Shown in pieces: positions 29,471-37,194 of a stretch of DNA of 42,565 nucleotides. The notes beneath the pieces were generated by a model. That model had not been told where the DNA came from, did no database searches, and saw only the letters and a program-made list of their open reading frames with translations. The position numbers and the translations under genes are program-made. Source of the stretch: a virus; the IMG/VR virus record IMGVR_UViG_3300017781_000025, positions 1 to 42,565 of that record. One strand, given 5' to 3'. Position 1 is the first letter of the stretch. Every line of letters starts with the position of its first letter.

Positions 29471-30298
29471 TTAAATACCTTTTTGGTTAGAACTATTAAC
29501 TGTAGAACTAAAGGTGCGGATCATGCCTCTAACACCTTCTCCTAGTACTCCATAGATTCCACCGTAATTTGGAACATACCGAGAAGATCTACCTCTATAA
29601 CTACCTCTTACGATTGGATTCGTATTGTCAGCTGTTTCGCCTGGAGGAACTCTTGACGTCGTCGATTCTGTCCACACCTTGCAGTACACAGGAGTGTTAT
29701 AAACCCAATCAGCCCTAGATCCGGTTACGCCTTGTGTCGGGTTAGTTAAAAGAGGGAATTGCGAGAGAGGGTAAGCGACAGGTCCACCTGTACTACCTTG
29801 CGCTGCTGTATTTCCTTCAGGTGTCTCAAACGGACCATAAAATTGATTATCTGGAAGGTTTCTTCCGTAGGAAATGTAAGGTCCAATGTCTTTTAGACCA
29901 GGTTCAGGCCCAAAAGCAGTTTGTACAGTGCTGTTAGCAGTATTAATTAAACCTTGACGTCTAAATCCGTTGTAAACAGTTAAAAGTCCCGATGAATGAG
30001 GATAAGTGTTTTGATAATCGGTCCAGTAGCCTGACACAGCCGTGGGCACAGCTCTCCAGTCAGTAGTGAAGTAACCAGAACTATTTGGTGGCCCAGGAGT
30101 GACTATTCCAAAGTTTGCTCCTTGATCGTGCAAAGCGACAAAGGTTTGTTGTTGCCCACTTGCGTAAACGTACCCACTTGACGTAAGTAAGTAAGTATCT
30201 GTGAGATTTAAGTTAGATCCAGTTCGCTGAGGTCCTGACTGGATGTTGTGATATAACGATTTGTCGTATTTCCAGTTTGTAAGAGCAGCAAAAGTCAT
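29471..30298 (-). CDS. Structural protein, Ser/Gly/Tyr-rich
   Basis: This 275-residue protein has many SG and SSG turns (LLTSSGYVYASGQQQT, NSSGYFTTDWRA, PHSSGLLTVYNG) and Tyr/Pro/Asn-rich segments, then an Arg-rich GSYRGRSSRYVPNYGGIYGV. This is typical of cyanophage virion proteins. No named family was recognised. As it is next to the capsid genes it may be a head-associated or vertex protein; the fibre-like composition also allows a tail role. Confidence 0.45.
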   Translation of the reverse strand: MTFAALTNWKYDKSLYHNIQSGPQRTGSNLNLTDTYLLTSSGYVYASGQQQTFVALHDQGANFGIVTPGPPNSSGYFTTDWRAVPTAVSGYWTDYQNTYPHSSGLLTVYNGFRRQGLINTANSTVQTAFGPEPGLKDIGPYISYGRNLPDNQFYGPFETPEGNTAAQGSTGGPVAYPLSQFPLLTNPTQGVTGSRADWVYNTPVYCKVWTESTTSRVPPGETADNTNPIVRGSYRGRSSRYVPNYGGIYGVLGEGVRGMIRTFSSTVNSSNQKGI

Positions 30299-30364
30299 TT
30301 ACCGAGCTTTTTTTATACTCTAAGTCTGATTAAGATTCATATAGCACTAATACTTAATAGTCAG

Positions 30365-30700
30365 ATGCTAGAGAAAGTTGCATCTATGATGGCAGTTGAT
30401 GCTGGTCTAGCAGGTAGCTCTATTGCAGGCACCGTGACTGAAGCTTTAGTCAACCCACGAAGTAAACGCGAGTTCATAACACATTTTTTAAGAGCATTAT
30501 CTGTCGGCTGGTTACTTGCGACTTTTGTCAGCCCTGCGATAGCTGAGCGAATGAAATTAAGTAAAACAGAAGCCGTTGCAGTGGCTTTTGTAGGTGGTTA
30601 CGCCGGTATAAAAATACTAAATACCCTTGAAGTTACGGTGCTCCACAAAATTAAAGAAAAAACAAGTAAAGATCTTCAGCTAACCGACAAAGATTCTTGA
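30365..30700 (+). CDS. Holin-like membrane protein
   Basis: This 111-residue protein has three hydrophobic stretches: about 9-25 (MAVDAGLAGSSIAGTVTEAL), about 43-60 (ALSVGWLLATFVSPAIAE) and about 68-84 (EAVAVAFVGGYAGIKIL), with a Lys/Glu-rich tail. The 'FxxGxxG' packing and charged tail fit a phage holin. It is a single plus-strand gene in the head module, far from the lytic transglycosylase. Its end overlaps the convergent gene by 25 bases. Confidence 0.45.
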   Translation: MLEKVASMMAVDAGLAGSSIAGTVTEALVNPRSKREFITHFLRALSVGWLLATFVSPAIAERMKLSKTEAVAVAFVGGYAGIKILNTLEVTVLHKIKEKTSKDLQLTDKDS

Positions 30701-30936
30701 TGGATTACTTGCATCGTGTTTTTTAACTTGCTTACGTCTTGCAGGCCGTTGACATCAAACCACGGTGCTGTTGCCCAGTCAAAACCTTTGCCAAAAGTGT
30801 TATCTGGTGCGACTACGTACCAATGACAGCTGACATCGGGTACATCAACAGCGCATCTTGACCAGTCGGCTTCCCATTGAGGCACTTGAACCCACAAGAC
30901 AGCGGCAAGAACTAGCGAAAAAAGACTACGCAACAT
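30676..30936 (-). CDS. Small exported protein (WYVVAPDN motif)
   Basis: This 86-residue protein has a signal-like N-terminus (MLRSLFSLVLAAVLWVQVPQ). Conserved-looking motifs follow: WSRCAVDVPDVSCHWYVVAP, DNTFGKGFDWATAPWF and DVNGLQDVSKLKN. I recall cyanophage proteins with this 'CHWYVVAPDN ... DWATAPWF' order; their role is unknown. Two cysteines (28 and 36) could form a disulfide after export. It overlaps the holin-like gene at its 3' end. Confidence 0.5.
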   Translation of the reverse strand: MLRSLFSLVLAAVLWVQVPQWEADWSRCAVDVPDVSCHWYVVAPDNTFGKGFDWATAPWFDVNGLQDVSKLKNTMQVIHQESLSVS

Positions 30937-30966
30937 AAATCTGACAAAAATAGTGACTAAAGAGAA

Positions 30967-31101
30967 TCAGAGTTGAACATTTTCGTCAAATACCTCTTGT
31001 TCAGCCGCAGTTTGTTTGGCTGGGCCTGGGGATGCTCCTACACGAGGTTTTTTCTCCTTCCCTTTGCTTTTATCTCGACCACTAGCTTGTAAAGACTTCA
31101 T
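30967..31101 (-). CDS. Small Lys-rich protein
   Basis: A 44-residue ATG frame, MKSLQASGRDKSKGKEKKPR, then VGASPGPAKQTAAEQEVFDE. It is strongly basic at the start and acidic at the end. It lies between the terminator at 31131-31159 and the exported-protein gene. It is likely a small gene of the phage, but there is no recognised family and the supporting evidence is only an ATG and a protein-like sequence. Confidence 0.4.
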   Translation of the reverse strand: MKSLQASGRDKSKGKEKKPRVGASPGPAKQTAAEQEVFDENVQL

Positions 31102-31130
31102 AATTAGCTTCTTTTTTATCAAGATAGCAG

Positions 31131-31159
31131 AAAAAAGACCCCCCTTTCGAGGAGTCTTT
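31131..31159 (-). terminator. Rho-independent terminator after scaffold gene
   Basis: On the minus strand AAAGAC and GTCTTT pair around a C/T-rich and G-rich inner stem with a GAAA loop, followed by six T. It lies 61 bases after the scaffold gene stop, which suggests that portal and scaffold transcripts end here before the capsid genes begin a new unit. Confidence 0.75.
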
Positions 31160-31219
31160 CCCTGGGCAGAGCCCCCTAAACCCTTCCACTTAATAAAGTT
31201 ACAGGGTTTAAGGTTTAAG

Positions 31220-32131
31220 TCAAGAAGCTTCCATAAAGAGGAGCTTAGAACGCAGAGCTTCAGGGCTCATATGTGCGAGATGACGCCATGCGTTCTCAGG
31301 TGAACGATTCATAGCGTCGCCGAAGGCATCCCACTGCTGCTGTGGTTGAGCAGCTTGCTGTTGACCGGCAGTTGCAGCCGGAGGAGCAGGCATGTCGTAG
31401 TTCTGCTGATACTGCTGAGGAGCCTGAGTTTGAACATCGCTATCGATGTCAACAGGAACCACTTCAGTAAAGAAACGATCAGTGTAATCAGCCAAGAAAT
31501 CAGGGTTGGTAAGGATTTGCTCCATACCACCGGCTCTTTCGGTGATTTGATCGGTCTTTTGTGCCTGCTGAAGGAGCATGTCCTCCAAAGCGCAAGCATA
31601 AGAATTCAGAATTCCAGGAGCTTCAACACCAAACTGTTTAATTACCTCGACGCTTGCGGCGCTGAGTTCCCCGTTGCTGGTTTCCGTAGAAGCCTGCGAG
31701 GAAGTTTGGGTCGGTGAGGCGCTGGTAGGCAATGTCTGCGGAGCCTGCTGCTGGTAGGCCCAAGGCTGGACCTGTGAAGGCTGACTCAGCTGTGTTGTAC
31801 CCTGCAGTGTTTCCAGGGTCTGTGATGGTGCTGCCTGGTTGGGGGATGGAATCTGGCCCAACACTCGTTCCAGGGACCCCATCGCTGCTTCCCAAGGGTT
31901 GCTCGGGGAGGATTGCGACGTTGACGGGCTGGACGGGGCGTTGATAGAAGGGTCCGAAACCGGTGCCACCTGCTGTGGCGCTTGGGCTGTAGGCACCGAA
32001 GCTACCGCCGGGGTAGACGTTTGTGCCACCCACTGCGGGAAGGCGGTTGTTGAGCCCTGGTCGTTGTATACCGCCGGGGCTGCCGCCGGGGACACCGGGC
32101 TCGGGGTCGAAGCTTGGATCTGCTGGCTCAT
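31220..32131 (-). CDS. Scaffold / capsid assembly protein
   Basis: This 303-residue protein starts in a Pro/Ser/Gln/Ala-rich region and has helical parts such as WEAAMGSLERVLGQI. Later it contains LEDMLLQQAQKTDQITERAG and LTNPDFLADYTDRFFTEVVP, the kind of helical, acidic C-terminal part seen in cyanophage capsid assembly proteins. It lies between portal and major capsid genes, the usual scaffold place. Its first 165 codons are read in a different frame from the portal's last 165 codons on the same strand. No cleavage site or strong ribosome site was found. Confidence 0.6.
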   Translation of the reverse strand: MSQQIQASTPSPVSPAAAPAVYNDQGSTTAFPQWVAQTSTPAVASVPTAQAPQQVAPVSDPSINAPSSPSTSQSSPSNPWEAAMGSLERVLGQIPSPNQAAPSQTLETLQGTTQLSQPSQVQPWAYQQQAPQTLPTSASPTQTSSQASTETSNGELSAASVEVIKQFGVEAPGILNSYACALEDMLLQQAQKTDQITERAGGMEQILTNPDFLADYTDRFFTEVVPVDIDSDVQTQAPQQYQQNYDMPAPPAATAGQQQAAQPQQQWDAFGDAMNRSPENAWRHLAHMSPEALRSKLLFMEAS

Positions 32132-33857
32132 AGCTACCCGAGTAAGTTAATTCTTCCGCAAGGTGATCAAACGTCCTGTAAAGGAGCGGTGTGATATTCA
32201 GTCTAGGATCAGCCGCAAGGGGTTGATCAGGCGCAAGAGGATGCGGAGACTGATACATCTGATTTAATAATACCAGGAATTGCTGCATTGCCGACTGTGT
32301 TTGTCCAACCATTCTGAAAGGGAATCCTTTCAACATTTCGGCACGTTCGGCTTCAGTCTTATCCGGGAATAGGTACTTAATAGCTTCAACACTATTAACA
32401 CCAACCTCTTGCATGTTCCTTACAACGATTGACTTTTGCTGTAAGTCAAAGGCCGTATCTTCGTACACATCGCCCATAAAGCGATATGAAACGCTACGGT
32501 CTCCATCTTCTGGTAAACCAATAACGCCGCGAGGAACTTTGTTTTTCTCTAAGGCTTTTTTAATTTCTTCGTCGAGCTTCATGTCAAAACGACGTAAAGC
32601 TTTCTGATATTTTTCAGTTGAGTCTTCGGTTAATTCAGTTGGTTCTTTAGGTTCCTTTAATCCTGAGGCCGCAATAAACGACTCACGGAAGATCATTTCC
32701 TGGTGGTAAATCATCATCTCTAAGAGACGACAAAAACCGTAAGTAAGGAAACTTTTGTTTTTTCGAAGAGCCGTGGCTTGGGCACGACCCATCAAACCTT
32801 TAATTTCTGTCGCAGTTGCGCCTGCCGAGATTGAAATTTCGTCCACACCGCCAAGAGCGGTACGGATTTCTTCTCTCAGCAACAGAACATAACGGTTCAT
32901 GTCACCGCTAATCGGGTCAGGCGTCATGTAGCCGACACGATCTGAAGGTTCGACGTTAGCGATGATGCGAGGCACACGAAGGCCACCTCCCATCGCTGAA
33001 CCGAATGGTTCACTAACGCGTGTTGAAGGAGAATCTCTCCCAGCAAACCCACTTTGAGAACTGATTGTGGGACGGAAAGCACTTCCGGCATCAGCAGCTT
33101 CGACCAGGTCAGACCGTGGTCGGCTGGAGATCAGAGTAGGGTTACCAAAAAATTCAATATTCTTTGAGATGTTGGTGATCATCTCGTTATGAAGCACAAT
33201 TTGCTCCATAAACGGATCAAAATCACCTTCTCCTTCTGTGCCGCTGGCGTTAGGTTTGTTTAAGCATTCAACAGCGGGCACAAAACCAAGAGAATTTGCG
33301 CGAACTTTAGTGCCGTTGATACCTGGGCCTGGTTCTACTTCGAAACTTAGTTCTGAGTCAGACTCAACTTCGCTGATTGTCTCAGCTGTAATCGAAAGTC
33401 GAACATACCGTTTGTTTTGTCCGTAGACATCGCTCGGTAGACCAAGGGTGGCGTTCTTTACTTTGTAATCGTAAATAATTACGACTTCTTCAATTTGACC
33501 ATTCAGATCGTGAAAGACCCGATATTGATTTTTGTTAAAGAAATAGATTTGATATTTAAGTTTTTGATCTGGGCGGAAGTAAAACAGGCCACAACCATCA
33601 ATTAGGAAGTTTCGGATAATCGCTGGAAAACGAATATCAAGCCGATTTAACTCGATCACATCGTGCAGAAATCTTGTTCTGCTTTTTAGAGTGTCTTGGT
33701 CGCAGTAAAAAGAGATCCCCTTTTTAATCATCAAGAGGGTCATCTGCTGCAAGTGGCTCAGCACCACCATGGTTGCAGCTTGGTTCTGTCGACCTTGAGT
33801 CCGAGCAGCCTCTAAGATCTCCTCGAACTTATTCCGCGTGTCAAGTGAGGCTGCCAT
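31638..33857 (-). CDS. Portal protein
   Basis: This 739-residue protein has the general shape of phage portals: an N-terminal helical part (FEEILEAARTQGRQNQAATM), alternating alpha/beta segments with RFPAIIRNFLIDGCGLFYF, then a long helical stem (LLREEIRTALGGVDEISISA, then GRAQATALRKNKSFLTYGF). The last 150 residues are Pro/Gly-rich and look disordered (VPGGSPGGIQRPGLNNRLPA), with a basic end (QRRKRRGN). It lies upstream of the scaffold and capsid genes. Its final 494 bases are shared with the scaffold frame. Confidence 0.75.
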   Translation of the reverse strand: MAASLDTRNKFEEILEAARTQGRQNQAATMVVLSHLQQMTLLMIKKGISFYCDQDTLKSRTRFLHDVIELNRLDIRFPAIIRNFLIDGCGLFYFRPDQKLKYQIYFFNKNQYRVFHDLNGQIEEVVIIYDYKVKNATLGLPSDVYGQNKRYVRLSITAETISEVESDSELSFEVEPGPGINGTKVRANSLGFVPAVECLNKPNASGTEGEGDFDPFMEQIVLHNEMITNISKNIEFFGNPTLISSRPRSDLVEAADAGSAFRPTISSQSGFAGRDSPSTRVSEPFGSAMGGGLRVPRIIANVEPSDRVGYMTPDPISGDMNRYVLLLREEIRTALGGVDEISISAGATATEIKGLMGRAQATALRKNKSFLTYGFCRLLEMMIYHQEMIFRESFIAASGLKEPKEPTELTEDSTEKYQKALRRFDMKLDEEIKKALEKNKVPRGVIGLPEDGDRSVSYRFMGDVYEDTAFDLQQKSIVVRNMQEVGVNSVEAIKYLFPDKTEAERAEMLKGFPFRMVGQTQSAMQQFLVLLNQMYQSPHPLAPDQPLAADPRLNITPLLYRTFDHLAEELTYSGSYEPADPSFDPEPGVPGGSPGGIQRPGLNNRLPAVGGTNVYPGGSFGAYSPSATAGGTGFGPFYQRPVQPVNVAILPEQPLGSSDGVPGTSVGPDSIPQPGSTITDPGNTAGYNTAESAFTGPALGLPAAGSADIAYQRLTDPNFLAGFYGNQQRGTQRRKRRGN

Positions 33858-33865
33858 TTAAAAAA

Positions 33866-34009
33866 TTACTTCTTTTCTTTGAAGGAACGAGCTTTTTCTT
33901 TAGCCCGTTTCTGTTTTTCCATCTTAACCTCGTCACCACTAGGAGCCTTTTTTTCGTCGCGATCCTTTTGGAACTTAGCCAAAACCTCCGCAGGCATTTT
34001 GTCAGCCAT
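33866..34009 (-). CDS. 47-residue Lys-rich protein before the portal
   Basis: This 47-residue ATG frame begins MADKMPAEVLAKFQKDRDEK and is Lys/Glu-rich to its end. Cyanophages often have a short 'MADKMPxxxLxxFxxK' protein beside the portal gene, so it is probably real. Its start overlaps the stop of the glycosyltransferase gene upstream by eight bases. It may be a small head protein. Confidence 0.55.
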   Translation of the reverse strand: MADKMPAEVLAKFQKDRDEKKAPSGDEVKMEKQKRAKEKARSFKEKK

Positions 34010-34814
34010 CAGGTAAAAGGTATTTTCTAACTCTTTCTATTCTAAGGGCACCTTCAGGAAGTTTATCCACTGGATACGAAGTCAACAAATGATCCTGACG
34101 ACCAAGCATGTCTGTGTTGCCTTCTTCAGGTTTGAATTCGTCACACAACTCCTGTACTTCAGGTTTATCCCAGATGTAATACTCAGCGATGGAGCGTAAC
34201 TTAGTTCGTCGTTTATCTGCATCACCCATCCAGCTAAAATGCCACCCTGCATCACGTTCACCTACGTAATAATTGTTCGTAGTGGCTCGTAACGAAGAAA
34301 GAGTTCCGAATTCCCTTAGACCATCAACCGTACTAACTACCCCACAGCGCCAATCGAATTTTTCTTCTTGTGGTGATTGAAGCTGTCGGTCAGCTCGTCC
34401 GTAGTGCATAGACATACTCAAACGAACTGTCTTATCAGGGTTATCTAGAACAGCTTGTTTTACCTCTTCTAGCTTTTCCGGATTTGCTATTTCGTCACAA
34501 TCGGAGCATATAAAAAAAGTATCTCCTGGCAGCTGAAATAAACCAACACTTAAAGCGTCTCTCTGTCCTCTTTCTCTGACCCAGGGGTCTGGTGCTTCTT
34601 CGTACGTAGGTAACTCAACGTGGAGCACTTGCACTTTGTCTTCGGGAATCCCGAGCTCTCTGAGAGTATTAACGCAAGTAAATTCTTTAGGTTCCCCTCT
34701 GTGCGTATAATTAGCATCTGTTATCAAGAAGCCATCTACATGATCGTAGAGAGTTTTGATACGAAGTTCTAATAGCTCCTTTTCATTGAAATAAGGAAAG
34801 CAATCGATCAGCAC
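34002..34814 (-). CDS. GT17-type glycosyltransferase
   Basis: This 270-residue protein has the GT17 pattern: MLIDCFPYFNEKELLELRIK at the start, DHVDGFLITDANYTHRGEPK, and the metal-binding FFICSDCDEIANPEKLEEVK (S104 to E108). GT17 enzymes include beta-1,4-N-acetylglucosaminyl transferases. The active-site DxD-like SDCDE is present. The acceptor is unknown; it could be virion protein, host lipopolysaccharide or another glycan. Its gene lies between the portal and a small acidic protein in the packaging module, a notable place for a glycosyltransferase. Confidence 0.75.
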   Translation of the reverse strand: MLIDCFPYFNEKELLELRIKTLYDHVDGFLITDANYTHRGEPKEFTCVNTLRELGIPEDKVQVLHVELPTYEEAPDPWVRERGQRDALSVGLFQLPGDTFFICSDCDEIANPEKLEEVKQAVLDNPDKTVRLSMSMHYGRADRQLQSPQEEKFDWRCGVVSTVDGLREFGTLSSLRATTNNYYVGERDAGWHFSWMGDADKRRTKLRSIAEYYIWDKPEVQELCDEFKPEEGNTDMLGRQDHLLTSYPVDKLPEGALRIERVRKYLLPDG

Positions 34815-34851
34815 AGAAGAACGATTCGAGTAGCAATATGCTACCTCAGTC

Positions 34852-35145
34852 TTAGACGTCTGCTACTTGATTCAAGCGTTTCTTAGATACTTCCAGTAAG
34901 TAATTTTTAGTGCGTTCTACGTTTTCGTTTACTTCCTCGTCCATACCAGTATCAAACTGCGGGTTACTCCCATCGTCCGGCATTGTTGGAGGAACAGGGC
35001 CACCGGCTTCTTGATTCAAGTCTGACTGAACTTGCCCAGCGAATTGCTGTGTGGATTCTTGATCCCGACGCCTTTGATTATCAGCGGCGGCAATAGACCG
35101 TCCGTAACGATCAGCAAAAATATCGGAGTAACCAGTAAAACTCAT
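34852..35145 (-). CDS. Small acidic hypothetical protein
   Basis: This 97-residue protein begins MSFTGYSDIFADRYGRSIAA, with a Gln/Asp-rich middle (QQFAGQVQSDLNQEAGGPVP) and an acidic, helical end (NYLLEVSKKRLNQVADV). No family was recognised. It lies with small membrane and beta proteins between the terminase and the portal. A virion or assembly role is likely from context. Confidence 0.45.
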   Translation of the reverse strand: MSFTGYSDIFADRYGRSIAAADNQRRRDQESTQQFAGQVQSDLNQEAGGPVPPTMPDDGSNPQFDTGMDEEVNENVERTKNYLLEVSKKRLNQVADV

Positions 35146-35151
35146 CTTTAT

Positions 35152-35718
35152 TTAGCAGTCATTAACTATGCTACCAACGGTAGATCCAGCAGCAGAACCT
35201 AATTTTCCGCCTAATAGTGAAACCCATCCAGCAGCTAGCCACCCAACATACGGGATACCGATAACAGCAGGAACACCAACACCAGCAGCAATACTAGTTC
35301 CGGCCATTGCACCTTGTGACCGTGCTCCAGCGTCCGCCACGATGCACTCTATGTCTTTTGCAGACTTTCCCTCACCATCTGCTACGACACCTCCTAGGTT
35401 CCTAGTGCCGTCCATAGTGAACTGGTCTTTGCGCCACTCGTGACGATTTTCACTACCACCACCGAAAAATCCTTTCTTTTCCTTATCTAGCGATAAAGAT
35501 TTTTGTGACTCAAGAACAGTAGGATCGTTTGCTTTGTATTCGACTGTATAACCTTCTTTATCTGCTTTGACTTTGTAAGAAGAATAATCTCCTCTGGGAA
35601 AATTTATAACTGGAGCTTGTGGAGCTTTCGTTGCTTTGATAATGTGCCCCAACACACCAATGTGTGCTACAGCAACAACACTACCGACTCCTAATGCAGT
35701 CCACTTAAATAAATTCAT
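35152..35718 (-). CDS. Membrane protein with glycine-zipper end
   Basis: This 188-residue protein has an N-terminal membrane segment (FKWTALGVGSVVAVAHIGVL) and a charged middle (KVKADKEGYTVEYKANDPTV). Its C-terminal Gly/Ala-rich segment (AGTSIAAGVGVPAVIGIPYV, then GWLAAGWVSLLGGKLG) resembles glycine-zipper membrane domains. Similar proteins with 'VINFPRGDYSSYKVKADKEG' occur in cyanophages. It could be a virion membrane-active or host-envelope protein; the function is unknown. Confidence 0.5.
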   Translation of the reverse strand: MNLFKWTALGVGSVVAVAHIGVLGHIIKATKAPQAPVINFPRGDYSSYKVKADKEGYTVEYKANDPTVLESQKSLSLDKEKKGFFGGGSENRHEWRKDQFTMDGTRNLGGVVADGEGKSAKDIECIVADAGARSQGAMAGTSIAAGVGVPAVIGIPYVGWLAAGWVSLLGGKLGSAAGSTVGSIVNDC

Positions 35719-35725
35719 AGTCCTA

Positions 35726-36013
35726 TTAGTAAAGGACGACTACGCCGTTCACAGAACCTCCGCTTAGTGTAACTGCCCCAAAAGGCAACTCGATATTGCC
35801 ATCAACATTTTCAATATGTATAAATTGATTTTCTCCCATGTCGTTTAGACGTACATAAACGTCATCTGTCCCAGGAGTACTTTTAGATTCGACGAATAGA
35901 GAACGGCAGGTAGGAAAAGTTTTTTGACCGTCCGAAGGCACCCAAACAAACCCACTTGCGTAAGGCAGTATGGGCGTCTGCCCGTATACAGATCCGAAAG
36001 CGCGGATGTCCAT
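35726..36013 (-). CDS. Small beta-rich virion-type protein
   Basis: This 95-residue protein has alternating beta segments: GFVWVPSDGQKTFPTCRSLF, VYVRLNDMGENQFIHIENVD and PFGAVTLSGGSVNGVVVLY. The length and pattern suit a small decoration or head-tail component. No family was recognised. It lies eight bases from the membrane protein gene and 16 bases from the DUF3310 gene. Confidence 0.45.
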   Translation of the reverse strand: MDIRAFGSVYGQTPILPYASGFVWVPSDGQKTFPTCRSLFVESKSTPGTDDVYVRLNDMGENQFIHIENVDGNIELPFGAVTLSGGSVNGVVVLY

Positions 36014-36029
36014 TTGTGAATTCTTTCTG

Positions 36030-36320
36030 TCAGTCTAACTTATTCAGCTCAATAAGCTTTTTTAAGTACCAATCAGCTTTTTTTAAATCTTCAACTCCGT
36101 TCTTGTGTTGAAAGCGCCAGAGATACTTCATGCAAGAGAGGTGACAAAAGTTTTGTACAGCATCTTTTCCAGCTGCAGCAAGCATTGCGTCAATGCACTC
36201 GACATCACCTTGGTTGTAGTGACTGGGGTGGTCCACAGTGCTGCCGGGAAAAATACTCGGCATAGCCATGTCAAACTCGATACCTCCCAGGGTGATGGTG
36301 TCATCGGAGTAAGAGAACAT
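36030..36320 (-). CDS. DUF3310 family protein
   Basis: This 96-residue protein carries HPSHYNQGDVECIDAM at 31-46, then a helical part with HLSCMKYLWRFQHKNGVEDL and KKADWYLKKLIEL. This is the DUF3310 pattern, frequent in phages and often annotated as a nucleotide-kinase-like protein without proof. It lies one base after the glycosyltransferase gene and probably forms one operon with the terminase. Confidence 0.8.
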   Translation of the reverse strand: MFSYSDDTITLGGIEFDMAMPSIFPGSTVDHPSHYNQGDVECIDAMLAAAGKDAVQNFCHLSCMKYLWRFQHKNGVEDLKKADWYLKKLIELNKLD

Positions 36321-36321
36321 G

Positions 36322-37194
36322 TCAGTATGTAAACATTGTGTCTGTGTCGATCATAGGAGAGTTTTTTAAAAGTGCAGAGGAGTACTTATTATCCAAGTGC
36401 TGAACTAAGGCGCACTCAGGGATTTTAATTTTTCCATTTTCGTTTATCAGAGGAATAGCTCGGCGATGTTCTTGCCCTGGGAGCAGTTTTTCAAAAGCCA
36501 AACCCATTGATGATCGATCGGCAATCGGCCAGTTTCTTAAACCAATTTTTGCGTGACTTTTTACAGGGTGACTGCTGTCTGAGCGAATGTACTCTTCAGA
36601 GTCTTCTTGATCCATGATCATAAAACCACCGTATGGGTTACCTAGTGTTGTAAAACCAATCACACCGGACTCAGCCGGACGGAATTTAAAACCGCAGTTG
36701 TATCCGATTGGTCCCCAAACATCTGGGGTGACACCACTTAAATTCCAGCGACGGTAGTTGTCAAAAGGAATAAATTTATCTTGTACTTTTTCGACTCGAC
36801 AAAAACCTGGTTCTTGATTTTCTTCTTTTAAAACATCTTTATATTCGATCCAGTAATCAAATTGTTTCTTAGTAAAAAGAATATCATTTTCTGAGTACAT
36901 GTAATAATCATGTTTTTTATTTACAACTTGGTAAGCTAGAGACGGTTTGTGTGCCCAGCAAAGTGAGTAACCTACATACTCTGGAGACGCTACAGTAAAG
37001 CTTACGCGTTTTAAGTTAGTGTTACCGGCAACTATTAATGAGAACTCATCTAGGTCATAAGCATGTTCATGATCGATCGTAATATCAATTTCTTTATCCA
37101 GATCAAGAGTCTCATAACCCTTTAAAACTTCAAGAAGAGTCTCAATGCGGCTTAGTGGATTGTAAGCTGTGACAGAGATGTAAATAGAAGACAT
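36322..37194 (-). CDS. GT-A-type glycosyltransferase-like protein
   Basis: This 290-residue protein begins MSSIYISVTAYNPLSRIETL, a typical GT-A start, with DITIDHEHAYDLDE and the segment YYMYSENDILFTKKQFDYWI, in which SEND could act like a DxD metal site. A Trp/Tyr/Gly-rich middle follows (GYNCGFKFRPAESGVIGFTT). It shares one base with the terminase stop, so it is in the same transcript. It may modify a virion or host glycan; the acceptor is unknown. Confidence 0.55.
   Translation of the reverse strand: MSSIYISVTAYNPLSRIETLLEVLKGYETLDLDKEIDITIDHEHAYDLDEFSLIVAGNTNLKRVSFTVASPEYVGYSLCWAHKPSLAYQVVNKKHDYYMYSENDILFTKKQFDYWIEYKDVLKEENQEPGFCRVEKVQDKFIPFDNYRRWNLSGVTPDVWGPIGYNCGFKFRPAESGVIGFTTLGNPYGGFMIMDQEDSEEYIRSDSSHPVKSHAKIGLRNWPIADRSSMGLAFEKLLPGQEHRRAIPLINENGKIKIPECALVQHLDNKYSSALLKNSPMIDTDTMFTY

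Noticed and set aside
31016-31303. Plus-strand 95-residue frame across the terminator
   Set aside because: It crosses a strong terminator hairpin and the end of the scaffold gene, and its translation has no recognisable features.
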